Notes: generated by a model not told the origin, from the letters alone. Shown: positions 54,940-63,808, counted from the stretch's first letter. The stretch is DNA of 64,000 nucleotides from Sphingobacterium sp. (GCA_031277685.1 JAITLV010000131.1:1-64000), one strand, 5' to 3'. Program-made: numbers and translations.

Positions 54940-55443
54940 ATGCGTAATCTTATCCTTCGATACACATTGCATTCTGATTTCATCATATACACCATACGCG
55001 TACTCATCGGTTTTCTATTGGGCTATATTCTATTTGTCTCTTTTCCTGAATACTCGGTTTCTTGGACACTGATTTCTATCATCCTTGTTATATCGCCTCA
55101 GGAAAATGAATCGAAAAAAATTGCTATTGATCGTGCAAAGTCAAATTTTATTGGCTCTGCAATCGGACTTAGCCTTTACTTTGCACCAATCTCCCAACTA
55201 TTTGCAATGATCATCGGCATATTGAGCTCACTGATCATCTGCAAAGCATTGAATATTATGGCCGTGGCTCGTACATCTATGGTCGCTTTAATTATTGTCT
55301 ATTTACATGAACAAGAAAGTCGCTCCTATTTCGCAGCCCTGGATCGTTTTGGCTGTGTATGTGTCGGCTGTTTGATTGGACTGGGCGTGATCCTCTCCAC
55401 CCGAAATATTATTATTAAGTTAAGAAATCGGTACAATTGTTGA
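54940..55443 (+). CDS. FUSC-like small membrane protein
   Basis: This 167-residue protein has about five hydrophobic segments. IIYTIRVLIGFLLGYILF near residue 17, VSWTLISIILVISPQENES near 41, and DRAKSNFIGSAIGLSLYF near 65 resemble the FUSC/aromatic acid exporter half (fusaric acid resistance type), with the R..G and N..G pattern of that family. A short single-module version is common in Bacteroidota. The substrate is unknown. It has its own promoter and no operon partner. Confidence 0.78.
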   Translation: MRNLILRYTLHSDFIIYTIRVLIGFLLGYILFVSFPEYSVSWTLISIILVISPQENESKKIAIDRAKSNFIGSAIGLSLYFAPISQLFAMIIGILSSLIICKALNIMAVARTSMVALIIVYLHEQESRSYFAALDRFGCVCVGCLIGLGVILSTRNIIIKLRNRYNC

Positions 55444-55585
55444 TCACTGCAATTACACCAAGCCCCATAATAGCTTTTCAATCAATAAATTATATCCAAA
55501 ACGAGAAAACAAAATCGTTAACGATCGAATAAAATTCACATCATACAGCATATCTACAGAATAATATTCATAATTACACTAAACA

Positions 55586-55617
55586 TTTTGAATATTATAC
55601 TTTTATTCGTATCTTTG
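55586..55617 (+). promoter_or_regulatory. Promoter of the Lrp-EamA operon
   Basis: TTTTG (55586-55590), a 19-base spacer and TATCTTTG (55610-55617) match the Bacteroidota consensus well. The ATG of the Lrp gene follows 8 bases after the -7 box, so the 5' leader is very short or absent. Confidence 0.75.
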
Positions 55618-55625
55618 CAGTCGAA

Positions 55626-56099
55626 ATGACAAAAGTAGAATATAATTTAGATCAGGTAGATTACAAAATCCTACGTTTAATGCAGGATAATGGACGTATT
55701 AATAATGCAGACATTGCTAGAGAATTAGGCATGGCTCCTTCCGCAATACTGGAGCGTGTTAAAAAACTTGAGCAAAAAGATGTGATCTTAAAATACAGTG
55801 CTAAAATTAATCCAGCAGCAGTTGATCAGAAACTTTTATCATTTATTTTCATCAAAGCCAATGACATCATTGGCGAACAGCACGTAGGCTTAGCGCTTGC
55901 TGAAATTCCAGAAGTACAGGAAGTACATGATATCGCTGGAGACGATGGCTACCTGATCAAAGTAAGGACTGCAGACTCGACAGCACTCGTGGATTTGATG
56001 CGTAATACATTGGGTAAAGTAGAAGGAATTATTTCTACACGTACCACAATCGTACTTCAAACGGTAAAAGAAGATCAACAGGTTGTTATACCTGAGTAA
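55626..56099 (+). CDS. Lrp/AsnC-family transcriptional regulator
   Basis: In this 157-residue protein residues 8-65 form the AsnC-type helix-turn-helix (VDYKILRLMQDNGRINNADI, ARELGMAPSAILERVKKLE), and the C-terminal RAM ligand-binding domain (about 75-150) has GEQHVGLALAEIPEVQEVH and DDGYLIKVRTADSTALVDLMRNTLG. Such regulators respond to amino acids and act as dimers or octamers. It precedes an EamA exporter by 19 bases in an operon. The known pattern, Lrp with amino-acid exporters, predicts amino-acid control of export. Confidence 0.92.
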   Translation: MTKVEYNLDQVDYKILRLMQDNGRINNADIARELGMAPSAILERVKKLEQKDVILKYSAKINPAAVDQKLLSFIFIKANDIIGEQHVGLALAEIPEVQEVHDIAGDDGYLIKVRTADSTALVDLMRNTLGKVEGIISTRTTIVLQTVKEDQQVVIPE

Positions 56100-56117
56100 T
56101 AGAAAGGAGGTTTAATT

Positions 56118-57185
56118 ATGTTGCAAGGACAAAAAAAAGCAGCAAGTCCATTAATGGTTGCTGTTGCATATTTTATTATTTATGTGGTATGGGGATCTAC
56201 CTTTTTCTTTATAGAAAAAGCACTTCATAGTTTTCCACCATTTATATTAGGTTCATTTCGGTTCGTTACCGCAAGTGCCATCCTGATGAGCTACTGTGCT
56301 TTGAAAGGTTACAAATTATTTAATAAACGTTCCATATTAGAAGCTGCATTTGTAGGATTTTTACTATTGTTTGTCGATATGGCCGGAGTTATTTGGGCTG
56401 AACAATATGTTTCTGGTGGCGTTGCCGCAATCATCGCTGCTGCTGCAGCGATCTGGTTTATTTTACTGGACAAACCCAAATGGAAAGAAAATTTCAGCAG
56501 TATCACGACGGTAGCTGGCGTTTTACTTGGATTTATTGGGGTTGTGATGTTGTTCGCAGAACAGATCATGACATCCAACGACAATGCAAATGGCTCCTTG
56601 AAGATTATAGCCTTATGTATTCTAGTATTGGGTTCAATTGCCTGGACCGCAGGTTCTCTCGTTTCCAAATACTTCAAAAAATCAGAAACGCAAGAAAAAG
56701 AAGACTTGCATGTTATGGTAAAGACAGCGTGGCAGATGGTTACAGCTGGTATTCTTTTTAACATAACAGCCCTTTTCACAGGCGAATATGCTTCTTTCGA
56801 ATTAAAGAGTGTAGCCCCTATCGATTGGTTCAATCTAGGCTACTTGATTACCTTTGGCTCCATCTTAGCATTTAGCTCCTACATTTGGCTATTGCAGGTT
56901 CGTCCAGCAATGGAAGTAAGCACATATGCGTATGTAAATCCAATCATTGCGTTAATATTAAGTCATTTTTTCACTTCACATGCAGTAACCTCCCTACAGA
57001 TCGTAGGTTTGGCAGTTATTTTGTTCTCAGTTTTACTGATGAATTGGAAAGCCTATCGCACCAAGTTGTCAGCTAAAAATAAAAACAAAAAGATTCTGCA
57101 AGGAAATACAATAGATTCATTAACAAAGAATAATGAACGTCAGACACCTATTGATGACCTTCCTGAAGCTGAATTAGTACACTAG
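56118..57185 (+). CDS. EamA/DMT-family transporter
   Basis: This 355-residue inner-membrane protein has ten predicted helices in two EamA repeats (about residues 12-150 and 165-320). PPFILGSFRFVTASAILMSY near 39, and YAYVNPIIALILSHFF near 275 with the canonical EamA ending AYVNP, identify it. A polar C-terminal tail (about 330-355) is free of motif. It probably exports amino acids or metabolites. An unusually good ribosome site (AAAGGAGG) lies 10 bases before the ATG; few genes in this window have one. It is the second gene after Lrp. Confidence 0.9.
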   Translation: MLQGQKKAASPLMVAVAYFIIYVVWGSTFFFIEKALHSFPPFILGSFRFVTASAILMSYCALKGYKLFNKRSILEAAFVGFLLLFVDMAGVIWAEQYVSGGVAAIIAAAAAIWFILLDKPKWKENFSSITTVAGVLLGFIGVVMLFAEQIMTSNDNANGSLKIIALCILVLGSIAWTAGSLVSKYFKKSETQEKEDLHVMVKTAWQMVTAGILFNITALFTGEYASFELKSVAPIDWFNLGYLITFGSILAFSSYIWLLQVRPAMEVSTYAYVNPIIALILSHFFTSHAVTSLQIVGLAVILFSVLLMNWKAYRTKLSAKNKNKKILQGNTIDSLTKNNERQTPIDDLPEAELVH

Positions 57186-57210
57186 GTTGTTATTTTTCTA
57201 ATTATATGGT

Positions 57211-57251
57211 AAAGCTTAACGTAGTTCTATGTTAAGCTTTTATTGTTTTTA
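57211..57251 (+). terminator. Terminator of the Lrp-EamA operon
   Basis: AAAGCTTAAC (57211-57220) and GTTAAGCTTT (57231-57240) pair around 10 bases. TATTGTTTTTATC follows on the plus strand. Confidence 0.8.
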
Positions 57252-57340
57252 TCTTTTTGGCAAAATTAGACCACCTGGAATAAGATTTCTTCGTATTTAA
57301 TTGGCTAACTTTGCCCGAGTATTTGGTTAAACTAACTATA

Positions 57341-58102
57341 ATGAATATATCAAAGCAAATTGCCTTTATTGGTAGTCTTGGAGTCGCTTCGCTTTTGATG
57401 GCCACAAGCTGCTCAAAGCAGCTCCACCCTACACAAAAGGACTTCCAGCAATATCATATTAACAAGGACGTACAAGCAGATCCTACCGTAGTATCTATTT
57501 ATGAGCCTTTCAAGCAAAAAATGGAGAGCGAAATGAACCGTGTGATCGGACACGCAAATAAAGCCCTGACAAAAGAAAAAACTCCTGAAACATTGATGGG
57601 TAATTTCTTCTGTGAAGCATTATTATGGATGAGTGAACATTACGCCCATAATCCTGCAGACTTAGCATTTGCAACCAAAGGCGGAATACGGAATGATCTG
57701 AAAGCTGGAGATATCACCGTTGGCCATATCTTTGAAGTTATGCCGTTTGAAAATACACTCACGATTATCGAACTCAAAGGCAGTCAAATACGTCAGCTGG
57801 CTGATTATATCGCGACAACACATGGTCAACCGATTGCAGGTATGAATTTGACGATAACGGGCAACAAGGTTCAGGATATCAAAATTAAAGGGCAAGCAAT
57901 CAAGGATGATCAGTTGTACAAATTAGTCACCTATGATTATCTAGCCAATGGTGGCGATAACCTCGTATTATTGACACAATCAGTTGCTAGAACAAATTAT
58001 CCGCAACGAATGCGTGAAGGTTTGATAGAATATGTAAGTGAATTAACAAAAGCAGGTAAACAGGTAAATGCGGAATTAGATGGAAGAATTAAAATCAATT
58101 AA
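57341..58102 (+). CDS. 5'-nucleotidase C-terminal domain protein, lipoprotein
   Basis: From ATG 57341 (MNISKQIAFIGSLGVASLLMATSC) this is 253 residues with a lipobox ending in Cys24 (MATSC). An upstream frame begins only at TTG. The mature part matches the C-terminal domain of UshA-like 5'-nucleotidases: NFFCEALLWMSEHY, DLAFATKGGIRNDLKAGDIT, EVMPFENTLTIIELKGSQI, and VTYDYLANGGDN, where the substrate base is held. It lacks the catalytic metallophosphatase domain, which is encoded by the next gene, overlapping by 23 bases. The two probably form one enzyme for nucleotide breakdown in the periplasm. TAACTTTG at 57306-57313 may be the -7 element. Confidence 0.88.
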   Translation: MNISKQIAFIGSLGVASLLMATSCSKQLHPTQKDFQQYHINKDVQADPTVVSIYEPFKQKMESEMNRVIGHANKALTKEKTPETLMGNFFCEALLWMSEHYAHNPADLAFATKGGIRNDLKAGDITVGHIFEVMPFENTLTIIELKGSQIRQLADYIATTHGQPIAGMNLTITGNKVQDIKIKGQAIKDDQLYKLVTYDYLANGGDNLVLLTQSVARTNYPQRMREGLIEYVSELTKAGKQVNAELDGRIKIN

Positions 58103-59039
58103 TCGGAGAACGTTTATCAAGCAAGCTGGTGGATTTTCAGCAGTACTTGCTTTGGGCTCACTACCATTTCAGGCGGCGGCAAAAAGTAAAAAGATCAAAT
58201 TGACCATTTTACACACCAATGATGTGCATAGTCGAATTGAACCCTTTCCAATGGATGGCGGTAAATATCAAGGTTTGGGCGGTGTAGCGCGTCGTAGCAC
58301 GCTGATCAACAAAATCCGCAAAGAAGAAAATAACCTGTTATTATTGGATGCAGGTGATATGTTTCAAGGAACTCCTTATTTCAACCTTTTTGGAGGTAAA
58401 CTGGAACTTGATCTGATGACGAAACTGGGATACGATGCAGGAACCTTTGGCAATCATGAGTTTGACAACGGTTTGGATGGACTTGTAAAATACCTGGATC
58501 ATGCCAAATTTCCTTTCCTGACCGCCAATTATGATTTTAAAGGCACTGTACTTGAAGGAAAAACCCAAGATTATACCATATTCCATAAAGGAGGTATCAA
58601 GATAGGTGTTTTTGGGCTTGGTGTCGATATCGAAGGCCTGGTAGATCCCAATAATTATAAGGGCATGAACTATTTGGATCCAATCGAAATATCCAACAAG
58701 ATTGTTAAAATCCTGAAAGAAAAGCATAAATGTGATCTTGTCATTTGTCTTTCCCATTTGGGTTATCAATATGAAAATGATAAAGTCTCCGATTTAATAT
58801 TAGCAGCAAAAACCTCCGATATTGACCTGATCATCGGTGGCCACACTCATACTTTTTTAAATGAGCCAACCTTGGTCACAAACTTAAAAGGAACGCAAAC
58901 AGTGGTCAACCAAGTTGGTTTTGCAGGTATTAATCTTGGTCGAATTGATTTTATTTTGGAACCGGGTTCAGGTAAAAAACAGATGATTGCGAGTACCTAT
59001 CAGGTCAACCCCGCTATTGAAGAGTCACAATTGGCATAA
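58080..59039 (+). CDS. 5'-nucleotidase metallophosphatase domain protein (Tat-type signal)
   Basis: This 319-residue protein starts MEELKSINRRTFIKQAGGFSAVLALG, a Tat-like signal (NRRTFIK, with twin Arg). The catalytic metallophosphoesterase motifs follow: LHTNDVHSRI near residue 45, GDMFQGTP near 93, GNHEFDNG near 121, and GGHTHTF near 253, with SHLGYQYEND between. This is the N-terminal half of UshA-type 5'-nucleotidase, lacking its C-terminal domain. It hydrolyses nucleotides such as AMP to nucleosides after Tat export. The start overlaps the preceding C-domain gene by 23 bases; ATG 58080 is the only good start before the Tat motif. Confidence 0.9.
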   Translation: MEELKSINRRTFIKQAGGFSAVLALGSLPFQAAAKSKKIKLTILHTNDVHSRIEPFPMDGGKYQGLGGVARRSTLINKIRKEENNLLLLDAGDMFQGTPYFNLFGGKLELDLMTKLGYDAGTFGNHEFDNGLDGLVKYLDHAKFPFLTANYDFKGTVLEGKTQDYTIFHKGGIKIGVFGLGVDIEGLVDPNNYKGMNYLDPIEISNKIVKILKEKHKCDLVICLSHLGYQYENDKVSDLILAAKTSDIDLIIGGHTHTFLNEPTLVTNLKGTQTVVNQVGFAGINLGRIDFILEPGSGKKQMIASTYQVNPAIEESQLA

Positions 59040-59062
59040 ACGTTATCAATTTATAATAGAGA

Positions 59063-59097
59063 TGCCAAATTGACCAATATCAATTTGGCATTTTTTT
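59063..59097 (+). terminator. Terminator of the 5'-nucleotidase pair
   Basis: TGCCAAATTG and CAATTTGGCA pair around 8 bases (59063-59090), followed by seven T (59091-59097). Confidence 0.92.
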
Positions 59098-59200
59098 ATC
59101 AAAATGCATGACAGATTTTATAAACCTGAGCAATTCGACCTAATGAATTGACAATAAAATATTTATAAAAATCGCCAACTTTTAAAAAGCAACATATTGC

Positions 59201-60415
59201 ATGAAAAAAATTATATCCATATACTTAGATTCTTTTAAAGGTCTTTCACAGGCGGCCTGGCTTTTGGCAATTGTCATGCTGATCAACAGAATGGGGAGTA
59301 TGGTCATTCCTTTCCTGGGACTTTATATGACACAAGTACTTCATTTCGACATCAAACAAGTTGGGATTGTCCTGATGAGTTATGGCATAGGCTCTGTCTG
59401 CGGGTCCTATATTGGTGGATGGTTAACAGATCGGATTGGTAGTTTTAAGGTCCAATTCGGGAGCTTGGTGCTGGCCTCCCCTTTGTTCCTCTTGATTCCT
59501 CATTTTAAAGAGGTTCAATCCTTATCCATCATGATCTTTACATTAAGCCTGATTTTTGATGCCTTTAGACCAGCAAACTCTGTTTCAGTTGCCAGTTACG
59601 CAAAGCCAGAAAATATTACCCGTGCTTTTTCATTAAACAGATTAGCGATCAATCTAGGTTTTTCAATCGGCCCCGCAGTGGCAGGTTTCTTGGCCACCAT
59701 TTCGTTTAACTGGATTTTTTATGGAAACTCTTTCGCTGTCATGTCCGCAGCGGTGATTTTCTTTATATTTTTTAACAAAAGACAGAAAAGAACCGATGTC
59801 AAAGCAAAAAAAGAGACTTTAGCGCAAAACGAAATTGCAAAACAAAGTCGCAATCCTTACACAGATATCCCTTTTGTTTTATTTAATATCTTCTGCTGCA
59901 TCTTTTCATTTTGTTTCTTTCAGCTGATTACTACCCTGCCAATATTCTATCGTGAGGTACACCATCTGGATGACCATCAGATTGGATTCCTATTGGGATG
60001 GAGTGGTTTTGTAATTGTTTTATTAGAGATGTTTGTTGTCCATGTTGCTGAGAAGAGGTTTTCACTGATCAGCACTTTGGTGTTCGGCACATTGCTATGT
60101 GCTAGCTCCTACGCAATGTTGAATTATATGGGTGGACTCGGCTGGTTGTATTTTACCTTCTTTATTTTTGGCCTCGGTGAAATGCTGACATTACCATTTA
60201 TGGCAACTGTATCCGTTAATCGATCTACTCCCAAAACGCAGGGCGCTTATATGGGCTTCAATTCTCTGGCTTTCTCAGCAGCAAATATCTTCTCACCTCT
60301 ACTCGGGACGTCGATTGTTGACTCCTTCGGTTTCACGACACTTTGGTGGGCAACAGCACTGACATTATCCTTCACAGGACTTGGCTTTTACCTTGTGCTG
60401 AAATGGATGCGATAA
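59201..60415 (+). CDS. MFS transporter (MdtH/YfcJ-like)
   Basis: This 404-residue inner-membrane protein has 12 helices. NRMGSMVIPFLGLYMTQVLHFD near residue 28, and CGSYIGGWLTDRIGSFKVQ near 67 give the MFS signature (GxLaDrxGrk-like). It resembles MdtH-type drug efflux transporters in the pattern of the first helices. A larger loop between helices 6 and 7 (KKRQKRTDVKAKKETLAQNE) is basic. The substrate is not known. It has no operon partner and ends at a bidirectional terminator. Confidence 0.85.
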   Translation: MKKIISIYLDSFKGLSQAAWLLAIVMLINRMGSMVIPFLGLYMTQVLHFDIKQVGIVLMSYGIGSVCGSYIGGWLTDRIGSFKVQFGSLVLASPLFLLIPHFKEVQSLSIMIFTLSLIFDAFRPANSVSVASYAKPENITRAFSLNRLAINLGFSIGPAVAGFLATISFNWIFYGNSFAVMSAAVIFFIFFNKRQKRTDVKAKKETLAQNEIAKQSRNPYTDIPFVLFNIFCCIFSFCFFQLITTLPIFYREVHHLDDHQIGFLLGWSGFVIVLLEMFVVHVAEKRFSLISTLVFGTLLCASSYAMLNYMGGLGWLYFTFFIFGLGEMLTLPFMATVSVNRSTPKTQGAYMGFNSLAFSAANIFSPLLGTSIVDSFGFTTLWWATALTLSFTGLGFYLVLKWMR

Positions 60416-60420
60416 ATAAA

Positions 60421-60452
60421 ACAGGGGACATTCCAAATGAAATGTCCCCTGT
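60421..60452. terminator. Bidirectional terminator
   Basis: ACAGGGGACATT and AATGTCCCCTGT form a near-perfect stem (12 bp, 8-base loop). It separates the MFS gene from the convergent M13 peptidase gene; T-runs are short on both sides. Confidence 0.75.
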
Positions 60453-60478
60453 ATATTCAGCAAAACTGTTGGATCTCT

Positions 60479-62482
60479 CTACCAAATCTTAATACGTTGG
60501 TCCATAGGAACAAACATCTTGTCACCATCTTTCGTTTCCCAAGCGGCATGGAACGCATCCAAATTAATAATCGGAGCAAATGCCCGGTATTGCGCAGGTG
60601 AATGGGGATCTGTTTTCACCTGATTTACAACAAACTCATCGGTTGTCTTCGTTCTCCATATGGTAGCCCAAGAAAGGAAAAAACGTTGGTTTTGCGTAAA
60701 ACCATCAATCAAACCAGGATTTCCTTTGTCTTTTAAATACAACTGTAATGCATCGAAGGCAACAGAAGAACCACCCAAATCACCAATATTTTCACCTAAG
60801 GTAAAGCGACCATTGACAAAAACCCCCGGTACCGGCTCATACGACTCAAACTGTTTAACCAGAGCATCTGCCGCTGCTTCAAATTTTGCTTTGTCACCAT
60901 CAGTCCACCAGTTATTCAGGTTTCCATTTCCATCGTATTTGGCCCCTTGATCATCAAAACCATGTGATAACTCATGTCCTATAACAGCGCCAATACCACC
61001 GAAATTAACGGCTGCATCTGCTTTGTAATCATAGAACGGAGGCTGAAGGATTGCCGCTGGAAATACAATTTCGTTAAACAACGGACTATAATAAGCGTTG
61101 ACTGTCTGTGGTGTCATTCCCCATTCAGATTTATCAACTGGCTTATCTTGTTTTGCAAGGTTTTCATAAAAAGACCATTTGCTAGACGCCAACACATTGT
61201 CATAAAGTGATGTACCAACATCAAGCTTACTATAATCTTTCCATTTGTCCGGATAACCGATCTTTACCTTAAATTTCGACAACTTTTCTAATGCTTTCAC
61301 TTTGGTATCTGCAGACATCCATGTCAAACTATTGATGTGTTGTCCAAATGCTTTCACAAGATAACTGACCAACTCTTCGGCATCAGCTTTCGCTTGTGGT
61401 GGAAAATTCTCTTTCACATAAAGCTTTCCTAAAAGTTCACCAGCGATTGAATTAACAAACTCTACACCACGTTTGTCCAGCGCACGTTGCTCCTTCTGCC
61501 CTTTCAACTTACGGCCCCAGAAATCAAAAGATAGATCATTCAATTCTTGCGTTGTATAAGAAGCTGCAGTATTTAATAGATGAAACGTCAATATATCCTT
61601 GATAACAGGAAGGTTTCCCGGATTGAAGATCTTATCTAAATTTTCATAGTATTTTAATTCCGGAACAATGACTGTGTCCGCCTTGAAACCAACATCTTTT
61701 AGATATTTTGCAATATCAACGTTTTTCACCATTTTTTTCAGATCAGCAACAGCTACAGGGTTATAACGACCATTTGCATCACGTGACTGCTCCACAGTTT
61801 TTAAATTAGCCGCCAGTTCTTTTTCAAAAGCAACAATTTTGGGCCCTTTCAGATCCCTTGTCCGTTGGCCTGACTTCGCATAAAGAGCCGAAATATAATT
61901 TGCATAATCCTTTAATGTCTCCTCATTTTTTTGATCCTTTACTTGATAATAAGAACGGCCTAAACCCAATGTACCACCTCCTAAATAAACGGTATTGATA
62001 TTGGAGTTTTTGAGATGGGCATATACATAGCCGCCAAAAAATGGGTTTCCACCAATGGGCGCCACTTCTACTAAGTATTGATAAAGTTCATCAAAATTCT
62101 TTATTGCATTTATTTTTGCCAAATAAGGTTGCACAGGCCCCAATCCCAATTTGTCACGGGTCTTCATATCAACAAAGGATCTATATAAATCCCCAATCTT
62201 TTGGTTATCTGTCCCTTTCGTAAACTGGCCTGATAGCGACTCTTGCAACACTTTCAATGTAGCAATATCTGTATTCTCACGTAATTCATCGAAAGATCCC
62301 CAACGTGCCTTATCGGAAGGGATCTTAACTGTTTTCATCCACTGACCATTCACAAAGTTGTAGAAATCATCCTGTGGGCGAACACTTTTATCCATGTAAT
62401 TTACATTGATTGCATTATTTTGCGCATAACCAGTCAGCGAACCACATGCCAACAAAGCAGCCAAAAGTATATTTCTCTTCAT
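60479..62482 (-). CDS. M13-family metallopeptidase (neprilysin-like), secreted
   Basis: In this 667-residue protein the signal peptide (MKRNILLAALLACGSLTGYAQ) is followed by the M13 N-terminal domain (about residues 35-420) and the catalytic domain. The zinc motif HExxH is in VIGHELSHGFDDQG near residue 510, and the third ligand in GENIGDLGG (ENxxD). The NAYYSPLFNEIVFPAAILQPPF segment near 470 is typical of the substrate-binding site, and the C-terminal part includes HSPAQYRAF. It cleaves small oligopeptides in the periplasm or at the cell surface. The promoter has TAAGTTTG (minus strand, 62518-62511) 29 bases before the start codon. Confidence 0.92.
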   Translation of the reverse strand: MKRNILLAALLACGSLTGYAQNNAINVNYMDKSVRPQDDFYNFVNGQWMKTVKIPSDKARWGSFDELRENTDIATLKVLQESLSGQFTKGTDNQKIGDLYRSFVDMKTRDKLGLGPVQPYLAKINAIKNFDELYQYLVEVAPIGGNPFFGGYVYAHLKNSNINTVYLGGGTLGLGRSYYQVKDQKNEETLKDYANYISALYAKSGQRTRDLKGPKIVAFEKELAANLKTVEQSRDANGRYNPVAVADLKKMVKNVDIAKYLKDVGFKADTVIVPELKYYENLDKIFNPGNLPVIKDILTFHLLNTAASYTTQELNDLSFDFWGRKLKGQKEQRALDKRGVEFVNSIAGELLGKLYVKENFPPQAKADAEELVSYLVKAFGQHINSLTWMSADTKVKALEKLSKFKVKIGYPDKWKDYSKLDVGTSLYDNVLASSKWSFYENLAKQDKPVDKSEWGMTPQTVNAYYSPLFNEIVFPAAILQPPFYDYKADAAVNFGGIGAVIGHELSHGFDDQGAKYDGNGNLNNWWTDGDKAKFEAAADALVKQFESYEPVPGVFVNGRFTLGENIGDLGGSSVAFDALQLYLKDKGNPGLIDGFTQNQRFFLSWATIWRTKTTDEFVVNQVKTDPHSPAQYRAFAPIINLDAFHAAWETKDGDKMFVPMDQRIKIW

Positions 62483-62510
62483 ATAAATTTTAGTTTGTTA
62501 TCTATCTACA

Positions 62511-62518
62511 CAAACTTA
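62511..62518 (-). promoter_or_regulatory. -7 element of the M13 peptidase gene
   Basis: On the minus strand TAAGTTTG matches TAnnTTTG, 29 bases from the ATG. The -33 region (about 62538) is only weakly TTG-like. Confidence 0.5.
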
Positions 62519-62587
62519 AGAAAAGTTTCGCTATTGTTCGTAACACAAAACATAGTTTTGCAAACAACTAAATCAATATATATTGAC

Positions 62588-62797
62588 TTATGTCTGGTTT
62601 TTCTTTTCTGTAGATTTTCGTAGCAACAGAAAGAAAACAACAAGGAACAACGCCACGCCGGCCAGCCAAATCCAGGGATTGGCATACCATAGTGTACCGT
62701 TTGCTTCTTTCAGCTTTTGATTCTCTTCGATTGTCACTTGTGCATAGGTCAAAGAAATTGACAGCTGTAAACAAAAAAATAAGGACATCCTATTCAT
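62588..62797 (-). CDS. Small membrane protein with signal peptide, 69 residues
   Basis: A 69-residue protein: MNRMSLFFCLQLSISLTYA is a signal peptide, then a hydrophilic stretch (VTIEENQKLKEANG) and a hydrophobic helix (PWIWLAGVALFLVVFFLLL) with a basic tail (RKSTEKKNQT). This layout is common in unstudied Bacteroidota small proteins. The start codon lies within the 3' arm of the metA terminator hairpin, and codons 5-7 cover the T-run, so its expression may depend on how the upstream terminator behaves. An internal ATG at 62788 is the alternative start. No function is recognised. Confidence 0.7.
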   Translation of the reverse strand: MNRMSLFFCLQLSISLTYAQVTIEENQKLKEANGTLWYANPWIWLAGVALFLVVFFLLLRKSTEKKNQT

Positions 62798-62827
62798 ATT
62801 ATAAACTTTATATGAATAGAATGTCCT
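62773..62827 (-). terminator. metA terminator hairpin overlapping the next gene's start
   Basis: On the minus strand an 18-base arm (62827-62810) pairs with 62799-62782 with one mismatch (AGGACAT and CTATTCATAT parts on both sides) around a 10-base loop. TATTTTTTTG follows, a textbook rho-independent signal after metA (stop at 62864). The ATG of the 69-residue gene is at 62797-62795, inside the second arm. Confidence 0.8.
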
Positions 62828-62863
62828 TCCGGGCTATTTTGTTTGCGAGAATAAATTTTGTAT

Positions 62864-63808
62864 TCAGTCCTTTTGTCTGATTTCGCCCAAATGAACAACA
62901 TCTTTTAAATCAAAAGGCGTTTCTTGGTACACAAAATAATTGAGCCAATTGTTGAACAATAAATTAGCATGGCTCGTCCAGCGCACCAATGGTCGATTTG
63001 CAGGATTATCGTCTATATAGTAATTCTCCGGCACGCGGATGGCCTGACCTTTTTCCAAATCTCTTTTATATTCTTCATCCAATGTAAAAGGCGCATATTC
63101 CGAATGCCCCGTCAGATAAAACTCCCGACCACCACGAGAAGATGCGATAGCAATACCAGCTTCAGCAGATTCGGAAAGAATTTCCACACCACTGTTGCGC
63201 AACAAATCCTCCTTCTCAATGGTTGTATGGCGACTATGCGGAATAAAGAATTCATCATCAAATCCGCGGAATAACGGATGTCTCTTGTCGAGTGCGGTAT
63301 GTTTAAACACACCAAAAAGCTTCTCGTCTAACGGTTTCTTCTCTACATCATAGAAATGGTACAATGCAGCCTGTGACGCCCAACAGATATATAAACTTGA
63401 GGTAACATGTGTTCTTGCCCAGTCAAAAATTGTCTGAATTTCAGCCCAATACGTCACTTCTTCAAATCGAACCAACTCAACCGGTGCGCCCGTTATGATC
63501 ATGCCATCATAAAAGTTTTCCTTCACTTCGCTCAGACTTTTGTAGAACATCTCCAGATGTTCTTCTGGCGTATTTTTTGAAACATGGGTTTCCAAGCGAA
63601 GAAACTCCATTTCAACTTGTAAAGGATTGTTAGAAAGTAAACGAATGAAATCGGTTTCCGTCGTAATCTTAAGTGGCATAAGATTAAGCACCAAAACACG
63701 TAAAGGTCTAATATCTTGCTCATTTGCTCTCAGATCACTCATGACAAAGATATTTTCCTTTTTTAAAAGTTCTATCGCCGGAAGGTTATTAGGAAGTTTG
63801 ACTGGCAT
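62864..63808 (-). CDS. metA: Homoserine O-acetyltransferase (MetA family)
   Basis: From ATG 63808 (MPVKLPNNLP, behind AAGGAGAAA) this is 314 residues of the MetA family. The catalytic Cys142 is in LYICWASQAA; the Cys-His-Glu triad has His in the LTGHSEYA region. The residue that sets acyl donor use is Glu111 (ITGAPVELV), as in Bacillus cereus MetA, instead of the Gly of E. coli, so acetyl-CoA rather than succinyl-CoA is predicted. It makes O-acetylhomoserine for methionine synthesis. The product is predicted from family knowledge; the sequence itself shows both key residues. Confidence 0.93.
   Translation of the reverse strand: MPVKLPNNLPAIELLKKENIFVMSDLRANEQDIRPLRVLVLNLMPLKITTETDFIRLLSNNPLQVEMEFLRLETHVSKNTPEEHLEMFYKSLSEVKENFYDGMIITGAPVELVRFEEVTYWAEIQTIFDWARTHVTSSLYICWASQAALYHFYDVEKKPLDEKLFGVFKHTALDKRHPLFRGFDDEFFIPHSRHTTIEKEDLLRNSGVEILSESAEAGIAIASSRGGREFYLTGHSEYAPFTLDEEYKRDLEKGQAIRVPENYYIDDNPANRPLVRWTSHANLLFNNWLNYFVYQETPFDLKDVVHLGEIRQKD

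Noticed and set aside
54791..55072. 93-residue ORF before the FUSC-like gene
   Set aside because: It overlaps the promoter and the start of the 54940 gene and lacks a family-like pattern.
62568..62774. 68-residue minus ORF after metA
   Set aside because: Out of frame with the 62588-62797 gene, which has a signal peptide and a membrane helix; taken as a shadow.
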